A stretch of 64,000 nucleotides of DNA from Anaerolineae bacterium. Its GTDB lineage: Bacteria; Chloroflexota; Anaerolineae; Aggregatilineales; JAFGMM01. The stretch spans positions 391,262 through 455,261 of the forward strand of contig JAOSJO010000025.1 in NCBI GenBank assembly GCA_027494055.1, written 5' to 3'. Position 1 is the stretch's first letter. Each line of letters opens with the position of its first letter. Of the stretch, positions 10,501-18,526 are shown in pieces. Under the pieces are notes generated by a model. That model was not told the DNA's origin, did no database searches, and saw only the letters and a program-made list of their open reading frames with translations. The translations under genes were made by a program, and so were the position numbers.

Positions 10501-10604
10501 GCGGTTGGACCGTCCCGGAATAAACGGCCAGCAATGCCGTCACATCGCTGGCCGTCGGCCCCTGATGGGTATGAGCATCGGAGCCACCGAGGGAAGATAC
10601 CCCG

Positions 10605-10637
10605 GCCCTGCTCACCCGTCAAGGGAGCAGGGCTTTG
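10605..10637 (+). terminator. Leader hairpin, possible attenuator
   Basis: GCCCTGCTC pairs perfectly with GAGCAGGGC across an 11-base loop, followed by TTTGCGTTTG. It falls inside the leader between the promoter (10500) and the binding-protein start (10770), where a terminator could act as an attenuator. No competing anti-terminator helix was worked out. Confidence 0.45.
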
Positions 10638-10769
10638 CGTTTGTGCATCGCACTGAAGCAAGCATGGGCGGCAAAGAAACGCTGTTGCTCACAGGAGGTG
10701 CCACCAGACATAGTAGAGACAACCGAAACTCTCGTCCTCTCAGCGTTTTGCAGCGGAAAGGAGAAGAAG

Positions 10770-12152
10770 ATGGGTTCTCACAAGAGGCTGTCCCGCAGAG
10801 AGTTCCTGCAGGCGAGCGCGGCGATGATGGCGTCTGGCGCCGCAGGCCTCGTCCATGTCCCGACAACCCTGTCCGCTCCTCCTGCTCAGGAGACTCCGCA
10901 ACTTGTCTTCGCCAGTTGGGAAGGCGGCATCACCCGCGAGACCATCGAGCAGATGCTGCGCGACTTCACCGACCTGACTGGCGTGGAAGTGACGCACCAA
11001 GTTCCCACCGAATCCTACATGGAAAAACTTCAGGTGACTGCCGCCGCCGACCAACTGCCCGATGTCTTCTACATCTCGAAGGGGTTCATTGCCGACTGGG
11101 CGGAGAAGGGGTTGCTCATGGAGCTTACCGAGCAACTCGGAAGCGATCCCTCGGTGGACATGGCCGACATCGTGGAAGCCAACCTGTATCAGATCAACAA
11201 CCACTTTTTCGCTGCCGCGGTGACCACAGAACCGCAGGTCATGTTCTACAGCCGCGACGTGTTCGACGACGCCGGCGAGGCCTATCCTCCGGCCTCAGTC
11301 GAAGAAGCCTGGACACTCGATGAGATCATCGAGGTCGCCAAACGCCTCACGCGCGACCAGAACGGCAATCACCCCGGTGAAGAGGGGTTCGATCCGGACA
11401 ACGTCGAGGTCTTTGGCTGGGAGTGGTGGAACTGGATTGGCGGGGCGAACGTATGGTGGATGAACGGGCTTGAGTTCTTCACCGGCCCAGACTTGATGAC
11501 GGTCAACCTGACCGAGCCATCCGTCGTCGAAACGTACACCAAGTTGAGCGAAATCCCCACAGCGCACCACATCGCGCCTCCGGCAGGCTATTACGATCAG
11601 ATGGGGTTTGGCATGACCCAGGCCCAGGCGCGTGGGCAGATTGCCATGATCACCGGCGCCAACTGGTTGCTGCCGGAGATCGTGGAGCTTGAGTACAGCG
11701 TCGGCGCTGCCGTCTTGCCCAAACTCGGTCCGGAATATGCGATCTGGGGCGCGGGCGAAGGGCTGAGCATCGGCAGCACGACCGACTTCCCGGACGAAGC
11801 CTACAGACTGCTCTCCTATGTCGCCTACGGCGACGGGACCGCGTCTATCTGGAAGACGGGCCTCTGGATGCCGCAACTCAAGAGCCTGTTGGCGGATCCG
11901 GAGAAGCAACAGACCTGGCTCACCGAAGGTGTCCACCCGGAGGAGTATCCCACCGCGGCCTGCATCCCCGCAGCGCACTACATGAAGAACGACCCGATGC
12001 GCAAGGGGTGGCAGGAGGCCTGGGACAAGTGGATTGGCCCGGCCATCGACTCCGCGCTCTTTGCCCGCCGTCCTGCTGAAGAGGTCCTGGCCGAGGCGGA
12101 AGCCGAAGCCAATGCGTTCTTTGCAGAGAATCCGCCCTGGATTCCTGCCTAG
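10770..12152 (+). CDS. Extracellular solute-binding protein, family 1 (sugar ABC importer), Tat signal
   Basis: The ATG at 10770 follows AAAGGAGAAG; longer in-frame starts upstream lack a site and fall in the leader. The 460-residue product opens with a twin-arginine signal (LSRREFLQ, hydrophobic stretch, then A-rich cleavage region), so it is exported folded. The mature part has family-1 features: VFASWEGGITRETIEQMLRDF, LPDVFYISKGFIADWAEKG, MTQAQARGQIAMITGANW and the C-terminal helix ending FFAENPPWIPA. Likely ligand a sugar, oligosaccharide or glycerol-phosphate type compound; the window does not identify it. First gene of the importer operon. Confidence 0.9.
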   Translation: MGSHKRLSRREFLQASAAMMASGAAGLVHVPTTLSAPPAQETPQLVFASWEGGITRETIEQMLRDFTDLTGVEVTHQVPTESYMEKLQVTAAADQLPDVFYISKGFIADWAEKGLLMELTEQLGSDPSVDMADIVEANLYQINNHFFAAAVTTEPQVMFYSRDVFDDAGEAYPPASVEEAWTLDEIIEVAKRLTRDQNGNHPGEEGFDPDNVEVFGWEWWNWIGGANVWWMNGLEFFTGPDLMTVNLTEPSVVETYTKLSEIPTAHHIAPPAGYYDQMGFGMTQAQARGQIAMITGANWLLPEIVELEYSVGAAVLPKLGPEYAIWGAGEGLSIGSTTDFPDEAYRLLSYVAYGDGTASIWKTGLWMPQLKSLLADPEKQQTWLTEGVHPEEYPTAACIPAAHYMKNDPMRKGWQEAWDKWIGPAIDSALFARRPAEEVLAEAEAEANAFFAENPPWIPA

Positions 12153-12230
12153 CATCTCAGCCGAAGCGCGATCAGGGCCGAAGTCGTCATAGAGGAGCGC
12201 AATATCGTCACGGCTTAACGACCTTTGGAT

Positions 12231-12259
12231 GAGCGCGGGCTGCGTCGCGGCCCGCGCTC
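12231..12259 (+). promoter_or_regulatory. Intercistronic hairpin between binding protein and permease genes
   Basis: GAGCGCGGGC and GCCCGCGCTC form a perfect 10-bp stem with a 9-base loop and no T tail. Such hairpins after a binding-protein gene commonly protect the upstream mRNA from 3' decay, giving more binding protein than permease. That role is inferred from position. Confidence 0.5.
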
Positions 12260-12388
12260 ACATCGTTGTCCCGCTGACCCGTGTCTATTTGCAGCTCGGC
12301 GCGCAGGCCTGCGCTGAGCCGTGCTCATGGGGACACGAGGGTTCGGTGTTCTCGTTCCACGCCTCCCAGGAGCGGGGGTCGCATCATC

Positions 12389-13387
12389 ATGGAAAAAGAG
12401 ACGTTGAAACTGCTGCAACGGCTAAGGCGCGGCAACGGCGGGGGGTGGCGCCGTTTCGCCGCCCTTAGTCCCCGCGCGCGCCGCGAGGCAATGCTGGGCT
12501 ATATCTTCGTCTCGCCGGCGGTGTTGGGACTGGTCATCTGGACAATCGGTCCGATGCTCATTGCGGTCTGGCTGGCCTTCACCGACTGGGACATCATCTC
12601 CGCCCCGAAGGCTGTGGGCCTGGCGAACTTCCGCACCATGTTTCAGGAAGACGAGTTTTTCTGGCACTCCCTTTGGGTAACCTTCAAATACACCATTGTC
12701 GCCGTGCCGACTTCTCTCGTCTTCTCGTTCCTGCTGGCGATGCTGCTCAACAGCAAAGTGCGCGCCATGCCGTGGTTTCGGACCTTCTTCTACCTGCCCA
12801 GCCTGACGCCGACGGTCGCCAGCGTCGCCCTCTGGCGCTGGATCTACAACCCGGAATACGGACTGGCGAACTACTTCTTCCGCCAGGTGGGGCTGCCGAA
12901 GGTCAACTGGCTCCTTGATACGGGATGGGTCTTTCCGGCCTTCTGGATCATGAACCTGTGGACGGCAGGCGGCGCGATGATCATCTTCCTGGCCGGGCTG
13001 CAGGGGGTGCCGCAGGCGCTGTACGACGCGGCCTCAATCGATGGCGCCAATGCCTGGGGGCGCTTTCGCTACGTGACCATCCCCATGGTTTCCCCGATCA
13101 TCTTCTACAACCTGATCATCGGCATCATCAACACTTTCCAGGTCTTCACCGTCGGCTATCTGATGACAGACGGCGGGCCGGACCACGCCACGCTTTTCTA
13201 CGTGCTCTACCTTTACCGCAATGCGTTCAAGTGGTTGAACATGGGCTACGCGGCGGCGCTGTCGTGGGTGCTGTTCTTCATCGTGTTGGTCATCACGGCT
13301 TTCATCTTCAAGTACATTGGCCAGATGGTTCACTACGCTGAGGAACATGAGGGTGATCCCGAGGTGAAGGACACATGGCGCAGATGA
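12389..13387 (+). CDS. Sugar ABC transporter permease, MalF/UgpA type
   Basis: Start at 12389 (MEKETLKLL) after a G-rich site; the same frame is open upstream but without coding character. About 332 residues with six membrane segments beginning at AMLGYIFVSPAVLGLVIWTIGP, and the EAA loop ALYDAASIDGANAWGRFRYVTIPM that contacts the ATPase. Overlaps the next permease gene by 13 bp. No MalK-type ATPase gene is present, so a shared ATPase is likely. Confidence 0.92.
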   Translation: MEKETLKLLQRLRRGNGGGWRRFAALSPRARREAMLGYIFVSPAVLGLVIWTIGPMLIAVWLAFTDWDIISAPKAVGLANFRTMFQEDEFFWHSLWVTFKYTIVAVPTSLVFSFLLAMLLNSKVRAMPWFRTFFYLPSLTPTVASVALWRWIYNPEYGLANYFFRQVGLPKVNWLLDTGWVFPAFWIMNLWTAGGAMIIFLAGLQGVPQALYDAASIDGANAWGRFRYVTIPMVSPIIFYNLIIGIINTFQVFTVGYLMTDGGPDHATLFYVLYLYRNAFKWLNMGYAAALSWVLFFIVLVITAFIFKYIGQMVHYAEEHEGDPEVKDTWRR

Positions 13388-14252
13388 GTCTTCGGGGTTC
13401 TCTCGCGTGGGTGCAACGCCGCTCCTGGCGGTGGTACGCAGGGCGTGGGACGTTGTATATCCTGCTGATCCTGATGAGCCTCGTTTTCACGATTCCCTTC
13501 ATCTGGCTGGTCAGCAGTTCTCTCAAGCCGCCGGCCCAGATATGGGTGTATCCGCCGCAGTGGATTCCGAATCCAGTGCGGCTGGAGAACTACCCGGAGG
13601 CGCTGTCCAAGATCAATTTCCTGCAGTTGGCGGCCAACACGATCTTCGTCAGTTGCGCTTTCACCTTCGGCGTGGTCTCCGCTTCGTCTTTCTGCGCCTA
13701 TGGCTTTGCCAAGTTGCGGTTTCCGGGGCGCGATCTCATCTTCATGGTCCTGCTGAGCACCACCATGTTGCCGGGCATCGTGCTGATGATCCCGCAATTC
13801 ATCATGTTCAAGTATCTGGGGTGGATCGACACCTTCAACCCGTTGATCGTGCCGGTCTACTTCGGTGGGGGCGCCTTCAACATCTTTCTGTTGCGGCAGT
13901 TCTTCCTGACCATACCTGAAGAGCTTTCGGACGCCGCCCGGATTGACGGCTGCTCGGAGTTCGGCATCTATGGCCGCATCATCCTGCCGCTCGCCAAGCC
14001 TGCGCTCGCGGCGGTGGGGATCTTCGCTTTCCTCTTCTCGTGGAACGACTTCATGGGGCCGCTGATCTACATCAATTCCGAGGCCAAGAAGACGATTGCT
14101 TTGGGGTTGGGCGGTTTCATCAATGTCTACAAGACAGAGTGGCACTGGTTGATGGCGGCTTCTGTGGTGATGACGCTCCCGACAATCCTGCTCTTCTTCG
14201 TAGCCCAGCGGTACTTCATTCAGGGGATCGTCCTCACCGGGATGAAGGGTGA
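13375..14252 (+). CDS. Sugar ABC transporter permease, MalG/UgpE type (frame lost at the last codon)
   Basis: Shows the MalG pattern: VFTIPFIWLVSSSLKPPAQIW, the EAA loop ELSDAARIDGCSEFGIYGRIILPL and the terminal QRYFIQGIVLTGMKG, which in this family is followed directly by the stop. Here GGG is followed by TGA one base out of frame (14250-14252), so the frame reads on to 14436 through sequence without family similarity. One lost base in the GGG run explains this, and I end the gene at 14252 (about 292 residues). Partner of the preceding permease. Confidence 0.85.
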
Positions 14253-14650
14253 CCCACAGGCGTGCGCCGGGTCGAAGGCCGCCGCCAGGTCGAGGTCGGC
14301 GGCGGCGATGGCCTTGAGCGCGAGCGTGTCCGCGCCGACGCGCCCAATCCGCCGCACCACCGCTCCCCGCCGGGAGGGCGCTGCACATTCTGTGCCCGGA
14401 CACACCCGCGCCCATCCTGAGTCCTGGCCGGGGTAAGCTCATTGCATGACAAGCCTGGGAGGCAGCGTAGATTAGATACACGAAGCCACGAAAGGCGCGC
14501 AACACGCGCCCAACCTTCTCGTGACTTCGCATCTTTCGTGCTGGGGTCCATCGCAGAACGGGGCCGGCAAGAATGCGAATTAGCGCGCGACTTCAGTCGC
14601 GGGGACCAGAAGGTGAACAGATGTGGCGGGACTCAGCAGGGGCGACACGG
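14253..14650. other. Intergenic region with imperfect hairpins
   Basis: No gene supported. At 14472-14532 CGAAGCCACGAAAGG and CTTCTCGTGACTTCG form a long imperfect hairpin enclosing GGCGCGCAACACGCGCC. A dispersed repeat follows at 14579-14622 (listed separately). Confidence 0.45.
14579..14622. repeat. Dispersed palindromic repeat, family B, copy 1
   Basis: Contains CGCGACTTCAGTCGCGGG followed by GACCAGAAGGTGAACAGAT. A close relative stands at 30229-30271 (CGCGACTGAAGTCGCGGGAG, then CCAAAAGGTGAACAGAT). The core is a short palindrome, as in REP-like elements. Confidence 0.55.
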
Positions 14651-14682
14651 AAAAAAACGCGGCCTCGCAATAGCGAGGCCGC
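14651..14682 (-). terminator. Intrinsic terminator, minus strand (for tRNA-Pro)
   Basis: On the minus strand GCGGCCTCGC, a 4-base loop, GCGAGGCCGC, then one G and a run of seven T. A textbook rho-independent terminator about 170 bp downstream of the tRNA-Pro 3' end, the only minus-strand gene that could use it. Confidence 0.75.
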
Positions 14683-14852
14683 TTCTGGTGGTCGCCGCAG
14701 GTGCGGCTGCCTTCCTCCCGTCTCGAGTTTCCGGCTCTGGCTGCCTGGGAGCCTTGTAAACCGCTGCCTGAGCCTTTACAATTGCATCCTGTTGACTGGC
14801 CTTGCGACCTGACCCAAAGGATGCAGCCCTATGAACGACGGAGAGGACTCTG

Positions 14853-14927
14853 TCGGGGCGCCCGGATTTGAACCGGGGACCTCATCGACCCGAACGATGC
14901 GCGCTGGCCGAACTGCGCTACGCCCCG
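14853..14927 (-). tRNA. tRNA-Pro (anticodon CGG)
   Basis: On the minus strand the acceptor CGGGGCG pairs with CGCCCCG, with discriminator A. The anticodon stem CATCG/CGATG encloses TTCGGGT, giving anticodon CGG (plus-strand 14890-14892). The T arm reads CCCCGGTTCAAATCCGGG. CCA is not encoded. Length 75 nt. A C1 start is typical of bacterial tRNA-Pro. Confidence 0.95.
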
Positions 14928-14962
14928 AACAACGCGACAGATTTTACCCCGCGTCGCCGCAC

Positions 14963-15643
14963 TTGACAAACCACAACCCGGCAGCAAAAGCGCCCCCGGT
15001 CGCCTTCTCGGACCGCCTGCGCGACCTTACGCAACCGCTCCTGGCGTGGGTGGGCGCGCGGCTGCACCGCCTGGGCGTGCATCCCGACGCGGTCACGGTG
15101 GCAGCGCTGGCGCTGACCGGGGTCAGCGGCGCGCTGATCGCCCTGGGGCGGTTCCGGGCGGCGGCCTGGGTGCTGCTGGTTGGCGCGCCGCTCGACGCGG
15201 TGGACGGCGCGGTGGCGCGCGCCATGGACCGAAAGGACCGCTTCGGCGCGGTCTTCGACTCCACGCTCGACCGCTATGCGGAGGGACTTCTCTTCATGGG
15301 CCTGAGCGCCTACTTCGCCCGCAAGCGCGATTACCTCAAGGTCGCGCTCTGCGGGGCTGCAATAAACGGCTCCTTTATGGTAAGCTATGTCCGCGCGCGC
15401 GTGGAGGGCCTGGGGCTGCCGAGCATCAAGATCGGCCTGTTCTCACGCTTCGAGCGCATGGTCACCTGGTTCCTGATGCTGTTCACGGGCCAGGCAGGCC
15501 TCGGACTCTGGGTCATGGCGGCGCTGACCAATTACACCGCCGTACAGCGCCTGGTCGAAGCCTACCGGCTCACGCAGGCGGAAGCCGCGCGCCAGGCGGA
15601 AACATCGTCACAACCTATGGAGGGCGTCGTTAGCGATGGCTGA
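14963..15643 (+). CDS. CDP-alcohol phosphatidyltransferase family protein
   Basis: The membrane enzyme joins a CDP-linked lipid to an alcohol such as glycerol-phosphate or inositol-phosphate in phospholipid synthesis. The family signature is complete: DGAVAR, eight residues, G, AVF, D, STL, D. Several hydrophobic helices follow. Start uncertain: the frame is open back to 14831 but that would overlap the tRNA, so I use the TTG at 14963; a later start is possible, because TTGACA at this site could instead be a -35 box. Its stop overlaps the lgt start by 8 bp, so the two lipid genes are coupled. Confidence 0.8.
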   Translation: MTNHNPAAKAPPVAFSDRLRDLTQPLLAWVGARLHRLGVHPDAVTVAALALTGVSGALIALGRFRAAAWVLLVGAPLDAVDGAVARAMDRKDRFGAVFDSTLDRYAEGLLFMGLSAYFARKRDYLKVALCGAAINGSFMVSYVRARVEGLGLPSIKIGLFSRFERMVTWFLMLFTGQAGLGLWVMAALTNYTAVQRLVEAYRLTQAEAARQAETSSQPMEGVVSDG

Positions 15644-16584
15644 CATCTTCGGTCCGCAGGGCATCACCATTGGCTCGTTCACGATCTATTATTACGGCAT
15701 CCTGATCGTCATCGGGATTCTGGTGTGCGCGGGCGTCGCCAGCGGGATGGCGAAACGCGCCGGCAAAGACCCTGACCACATCTGGGGCGGCCTGACGTGG
15801 GCGCTGATCCCCGCCCTCATCGGCGCGCGGCTGTGGTTCGTGCTCTTCCCGGCAGAGAGCGTGGTCGCCGCCGGGCACGGCACGTATTACATGCTCACGC
15901 ACCCCTTCGACCTGGAGTACGGCCCCTTCGCCATCCGGTACGGCGGCCTGGGCATCTGGGGCGCGGTGATCGGTGGTCTGTTCGGCATCTACCTTTACTG
16001 GCGTCGCCACCGCGAGGAGCCGCTGCTTGAGTGGCTCGACATCGTGATTGTGGTGCTGCCGCTGGGGCAGGCCATCGGGCGGTGGGGAACTTCATCAACC
16101 ACGAGCTTTACGGCCCGCCCACCGACCTCCCCTGGGGCATCGAGATTCCACGCGCCGCCCGCGTGGAGCCGTACAACAACATGGCCGTCTACGGCCCCGA
16201 CACGCGCTTCCACCCGCTGTTCCTGTACGAGTCGCTGTGGAACCTCATCGCGTTTGGCGTGCTCTTCTACATGTGGAGCGCCCTGCGCGGCCGGCTCCGG
16301 AGGGGCGACATCGCGCTGACGTACTTCACGCTCTACCCGGCGGGGCGGTTCCTCATGGAGTTCATGCGCGTGGAAGTCGCCACGGTTGGCGGCATCAACA
16401 TCAACCAGGCGATCATGGGCGTCACCGCGCTGGTTGCCCTCGCGATTCTGCTGTACCGGCACCGGCCTGGCGCGGTTGCGCCCGAAGCCGAGGCGATGGC
16501 TGCGCAGGTCGAAGAACGGTACGAGGCCGCCCGCTTCGCGGCGCAGGCGGCGAACCCGGTCGAAAGCGCCGACCCGGCAGGTGA
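15636..16584 (+). CDS. lgt: Prolipoprotein diacylglyceryl transferase, frameshifted
   Basis: Transfers diacylglycerol from phosphatidylglycerol to the lipobox Cys of prolipoproteins, in the cytoplasmic membrane. The first part (IGSFTIYYYGILIVIGILVCAG, FAIRYGGLGIWGAVIGG) joins after one missing base near 16087 to GRWGNFINHELYGPPT, the Lgt signature, then FHPLFLYESLWN and AGRFLMEFMRVE. In this second frame no stop occurs until 17197; the TGA at 16582-16584, one frame away and just before a hairpin, is the likely true end. The lipoproteins in this window would be its substrates. Confidence 0.88.
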
Positions 16585-16642
16585 GGAGACGAACCCCCGG
16601 CGGAAGAGTCCTGACCGCACCGCGTTCAACGCGAAAAGAGAA

Positions 16643-16673
16643 GCGGGGCGCGCAGCTCACCCGCGCGCCCCGC
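16643..16673. terminator. Hairpin between convergent lgt and htpG remnant
   Basis: GCGGGGCGCG and CGCGCCCCGC form a 10-bp GC stem. On the minus strand it is followed by TTCTCTTTTCGC, so it looks most like a terminator for the htpG side, possibly bidirectional. Confidence 0.5.
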
Positions 16674-16696
16674 CTGGAGCCTCGACTCACGACGCC

Positions 16697-17243
16697 TCAC
16701 GCGGCGGCCCGACGTTCGCCGTCGTCGCTCTCCATGAGGGCCTGGATGCGCGGGGCCTTGCTCGCCGGGTCGGGATGCAGCCCATCGACGAGCAGCGCGC
16801 TCTCATACAGTTGTTCGATCACCGCGTTGATAAGCGGCGCGTCGGGCGCGGCGCTGAGCATCCCCGCCAGGTTGCGGATCAGCGTGTGGCGCGGGTTGAG
16901 TTCCATGATCTTCTTGGGAACCTCATTGTCGCGCTCCAGCAGCCGGTAGACGCGCTGCACGTTGCGGCCGGGCGCGTCCTGCGGCGAGACCAGGCGCGCC
17001 GGGCTGTCGGTGAGCGTCTTGCTCGCGCGCACCTCGACCACCCGCGCGCCCAGGACCTCGGCGACGCACGCGCGCACCGCCTCGAAGCCGGCCTCCTCGG
17101 CGCTTCCCGGCTGGCCCAGGTCGGTGATGTCCAGCCCGGCGTCGTCCACGTTCCGCAGCGGGGAAGCCCTCGTATTCCGGGACGCCCATCAGCATGAAGC
17201 TGTCGAGCGGATCGACCAGGTACAGCACTTCGATGCCGTCGCA
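16697..17243 (-). pseudogene. htpG: Truncated htpG (Hsp90), C-terminal part only
   Basis: The minus strand reads GIEVLYLVDPLDSFMLMGVP and PEYEG, the start of the Hsp90 middle/C-terminal junction (typical: YEVLYLTDPIDEF...EYEG). After a one-base frame change near 17160 it continues DSPARLVSPQDAPGRNVQRV, NPRHTLIRNLAG and ends at 16697. Only about 180 of the usual 620-640 residues remain. The ATPase domain and most of the middle domain are gone; upstream of about 17243 the sequence is instead the end of a recombinase gene on the other strand. This is a real truncation, unlike the one-base breaks elsewhere. Confidence 0.8.
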
Positions 17244-17330
17244 GACATCGCCACGGTCGCGGCCATGTCCGGCCACGCCAACGTGCAGACCACCATCCGC
17301 TACGACCGAAGGCCCGAAGAGACCAAATGA
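17240..17330 (+). pseudogene. C-terminal tail of a tyrosine recombinase/integrase
   Basis: The last 28 codons before TGA read DIATVAAMSGHANVQTTIRY then DRRPEETK. This is the end of the catalytic domain of tyrosine recombinases: GHANVQTT carries the second conserved His/Gly box and the Tyr of TIRYDRR is the catalytic nucleophile. Nothing of the integrase remains before 17240, where htpG sequence on the opposite strand begins. It is a scar of a mobile element or of a deletion between two genes. Confidence 0.72.
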
Positions 17331-17663
17331 CGAGCGGCAGGGCTGCTCCACATCCCTTATCGGCGGCGGCTATTATAGAACTGTCCACCCCCCATATTCG
17401 CCGAATTGTTTTCTAGGTTCTATCGATTGTGGCGGATGCAAGGTCTGGGATATGGCTTTGCGGTCCAAAAACGCGCTCAGTGCCTCGCGGTGCCGTCAAG
17501 TCAGAGGCTCGAGCTAAAGGGGGTGCCCACGCGGAGACCGAATTTCGCGCCCACCGAGGTCTGGTTATAAGCGTAGCGATCAGCGCAAGACCCAAAGGCG
17601 ATTCCACTCCTCTCGATATCTCTCGCATTTTGAAGAATTAATCACACCCGTGCGCTCATTTGG
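17331..17663. other. Non-coding stretch after the recombinase scar
   Basis: No gene supported. GC falls within this stretch and stays low until about 18360, consistent with imported or decayed DNA. Confidence 0.4.
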
Positions 17664-17936
17664 CTATCTCACCATCACGATCAACTGACTCAGTCCACCC
17701 AAAAGAGCAAGAGACCCTAGCACCAGCCAGAAAATTCCACCCAGTGTTTTGGTTCTTCCTACAAAAATAGCCCGGTCTCCGTCGGAGGTTATTCCATGCA
17801 TATGAACCTGGGGGAGTATGTCCTGTACGCATGATTTCTCGACCGAGTTTATACTCTGATACCCCAAGTGCAGCCAGGGAATAGACGCTAAAGCGATAAT
17901 CGCAGGGCAAATAAGACCAAGGAGGATATCATTCAT
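17664..17936 (-). CDS. Small two-helix membrane protein, unknown
   Basis: 90 residues with a hydrophobic segment at each end (ILLGLICPAIIALASIPWL and IFWLVLGSLALLGGLSQLIV) joined by a soluble loop of about 40 residues. Codon use and GC are clearly lower than in the core genes around it. No family recognised. It sits in the low-GC patch next to the recombinase remnant and may have arrived with it. Confidence 0.5.
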   Translation of the reverse strand: MNDILLGLICPAIIALASIPWLHLGYQSINSVEKSCVQDILPQVHMHGITSDGDRAIFVGRTKTLGGIFWLVLGSLALLGGLSQLIVMVR

Positions 17937-17963
17937 GGGGAGACTTCCATCCCATTAGGCATT

Positions 17964-18389
17964 TTATCTTTCGTTTATCAATCGTCCGACATCACCTAAA
18001 GCCAATCGGACCGGGGGGAAGGTCAAACAAATTAGGTCCCAGTAAATAGATGCTCCAGTCGCTCCGTAAACTGGGCTGCTCACCCCTATACTCCAACTTG
18101 GACCCAAAAAATAACACGAACCCCCGCTTCCATCTTGAGCAATCTGGACATCGCCTTCAAGCGTCCCGATTAGATTCCCACCCACCGTGGACGCGATAAT
18201 AGTCTCTCCTGGTCGCTCAGGCCAGGAAATTACGCCGAGCGTTGGTCCTGTACTGACGTTACCCGATGGACGTAGAAAATGGTACATCATATACAATTGT
18301 GTAATCAAAATTGACCTTCCCCCGATTTCTCGGACACTGGAAATGTCGTAGACTGGAGAGGAGGCCGGGGGTGAGGCAGAAACACACAC
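17964..18389 (-). CDS. Hypothetical protein, low-GC patch
   Basis: 141 codons if started at 18389; an internal MM at 18290/18287 gives about 108. Gly/Thr-rich beta-type sequence (TIIASTVGGNLIGTLEGDV) with no recognised domain. No good ribosome binding site for either start. It could be a fragment. Confidence 0.35.
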   Translation of the reverse strand: MCVSASPPASSPVYDISSVREIGGRSILITQLYMMYHFLRPSGNVSTGPTLGVISWPERPGETIIASTVGGNLIGTLEGDVQIAQDGSGGSCYFLGPSWSIGVSSPVYGATGASIYWDLICLTFPPVRLALGDVGRLINER

Positions 18390-18433
18390 GCCCAGAAGGC
18401 GGCCTCACCACCCCACGACCTCGGTCCGGGCAA

Positions 18434-18460
18434 CGGGGGCGGGCGACCTGCCTGCCCCCG
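18434..18460 (-). terminator. Hairpin downstream of htrA-like gene
   Basis: CGGGGGCGGGC and GCCTGCCCCCG form an 11-bp stem with one G-T pair and a 5-base loop, 67 bp beyond the htrA stop. There is no T tract, so termination activity is uncertain. Confidence 0.4.
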
Positions 18461-18526
18461 ATCATATGGGTGAAAACGCGCGGCGCGGCGTCGCGTTCGA
18501 CGCCTCAAGGCCGCGCACGGGCCGGA

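Noticed and set aside
14253-14436. C-terminal extension of the MalG-type permease
   Set aside because: The family ends at MKG; a TGA lies one base out of frame right there, so the extension is read-through after a one-base loss.
14831-14962. ATG at 14831 as start of the CDP-alcohol transferase
   Set aside because: It would translate across the tRNA-Pro gene; family similarity begins well after it.
16585-17197. Long C-terminal extension of Lgt in its second frame
   Set aside because: It runs antisense through the htpG remnant and has no Lgt similarity; a stop in the neighbouring frame at 16582-16584 is the better end.
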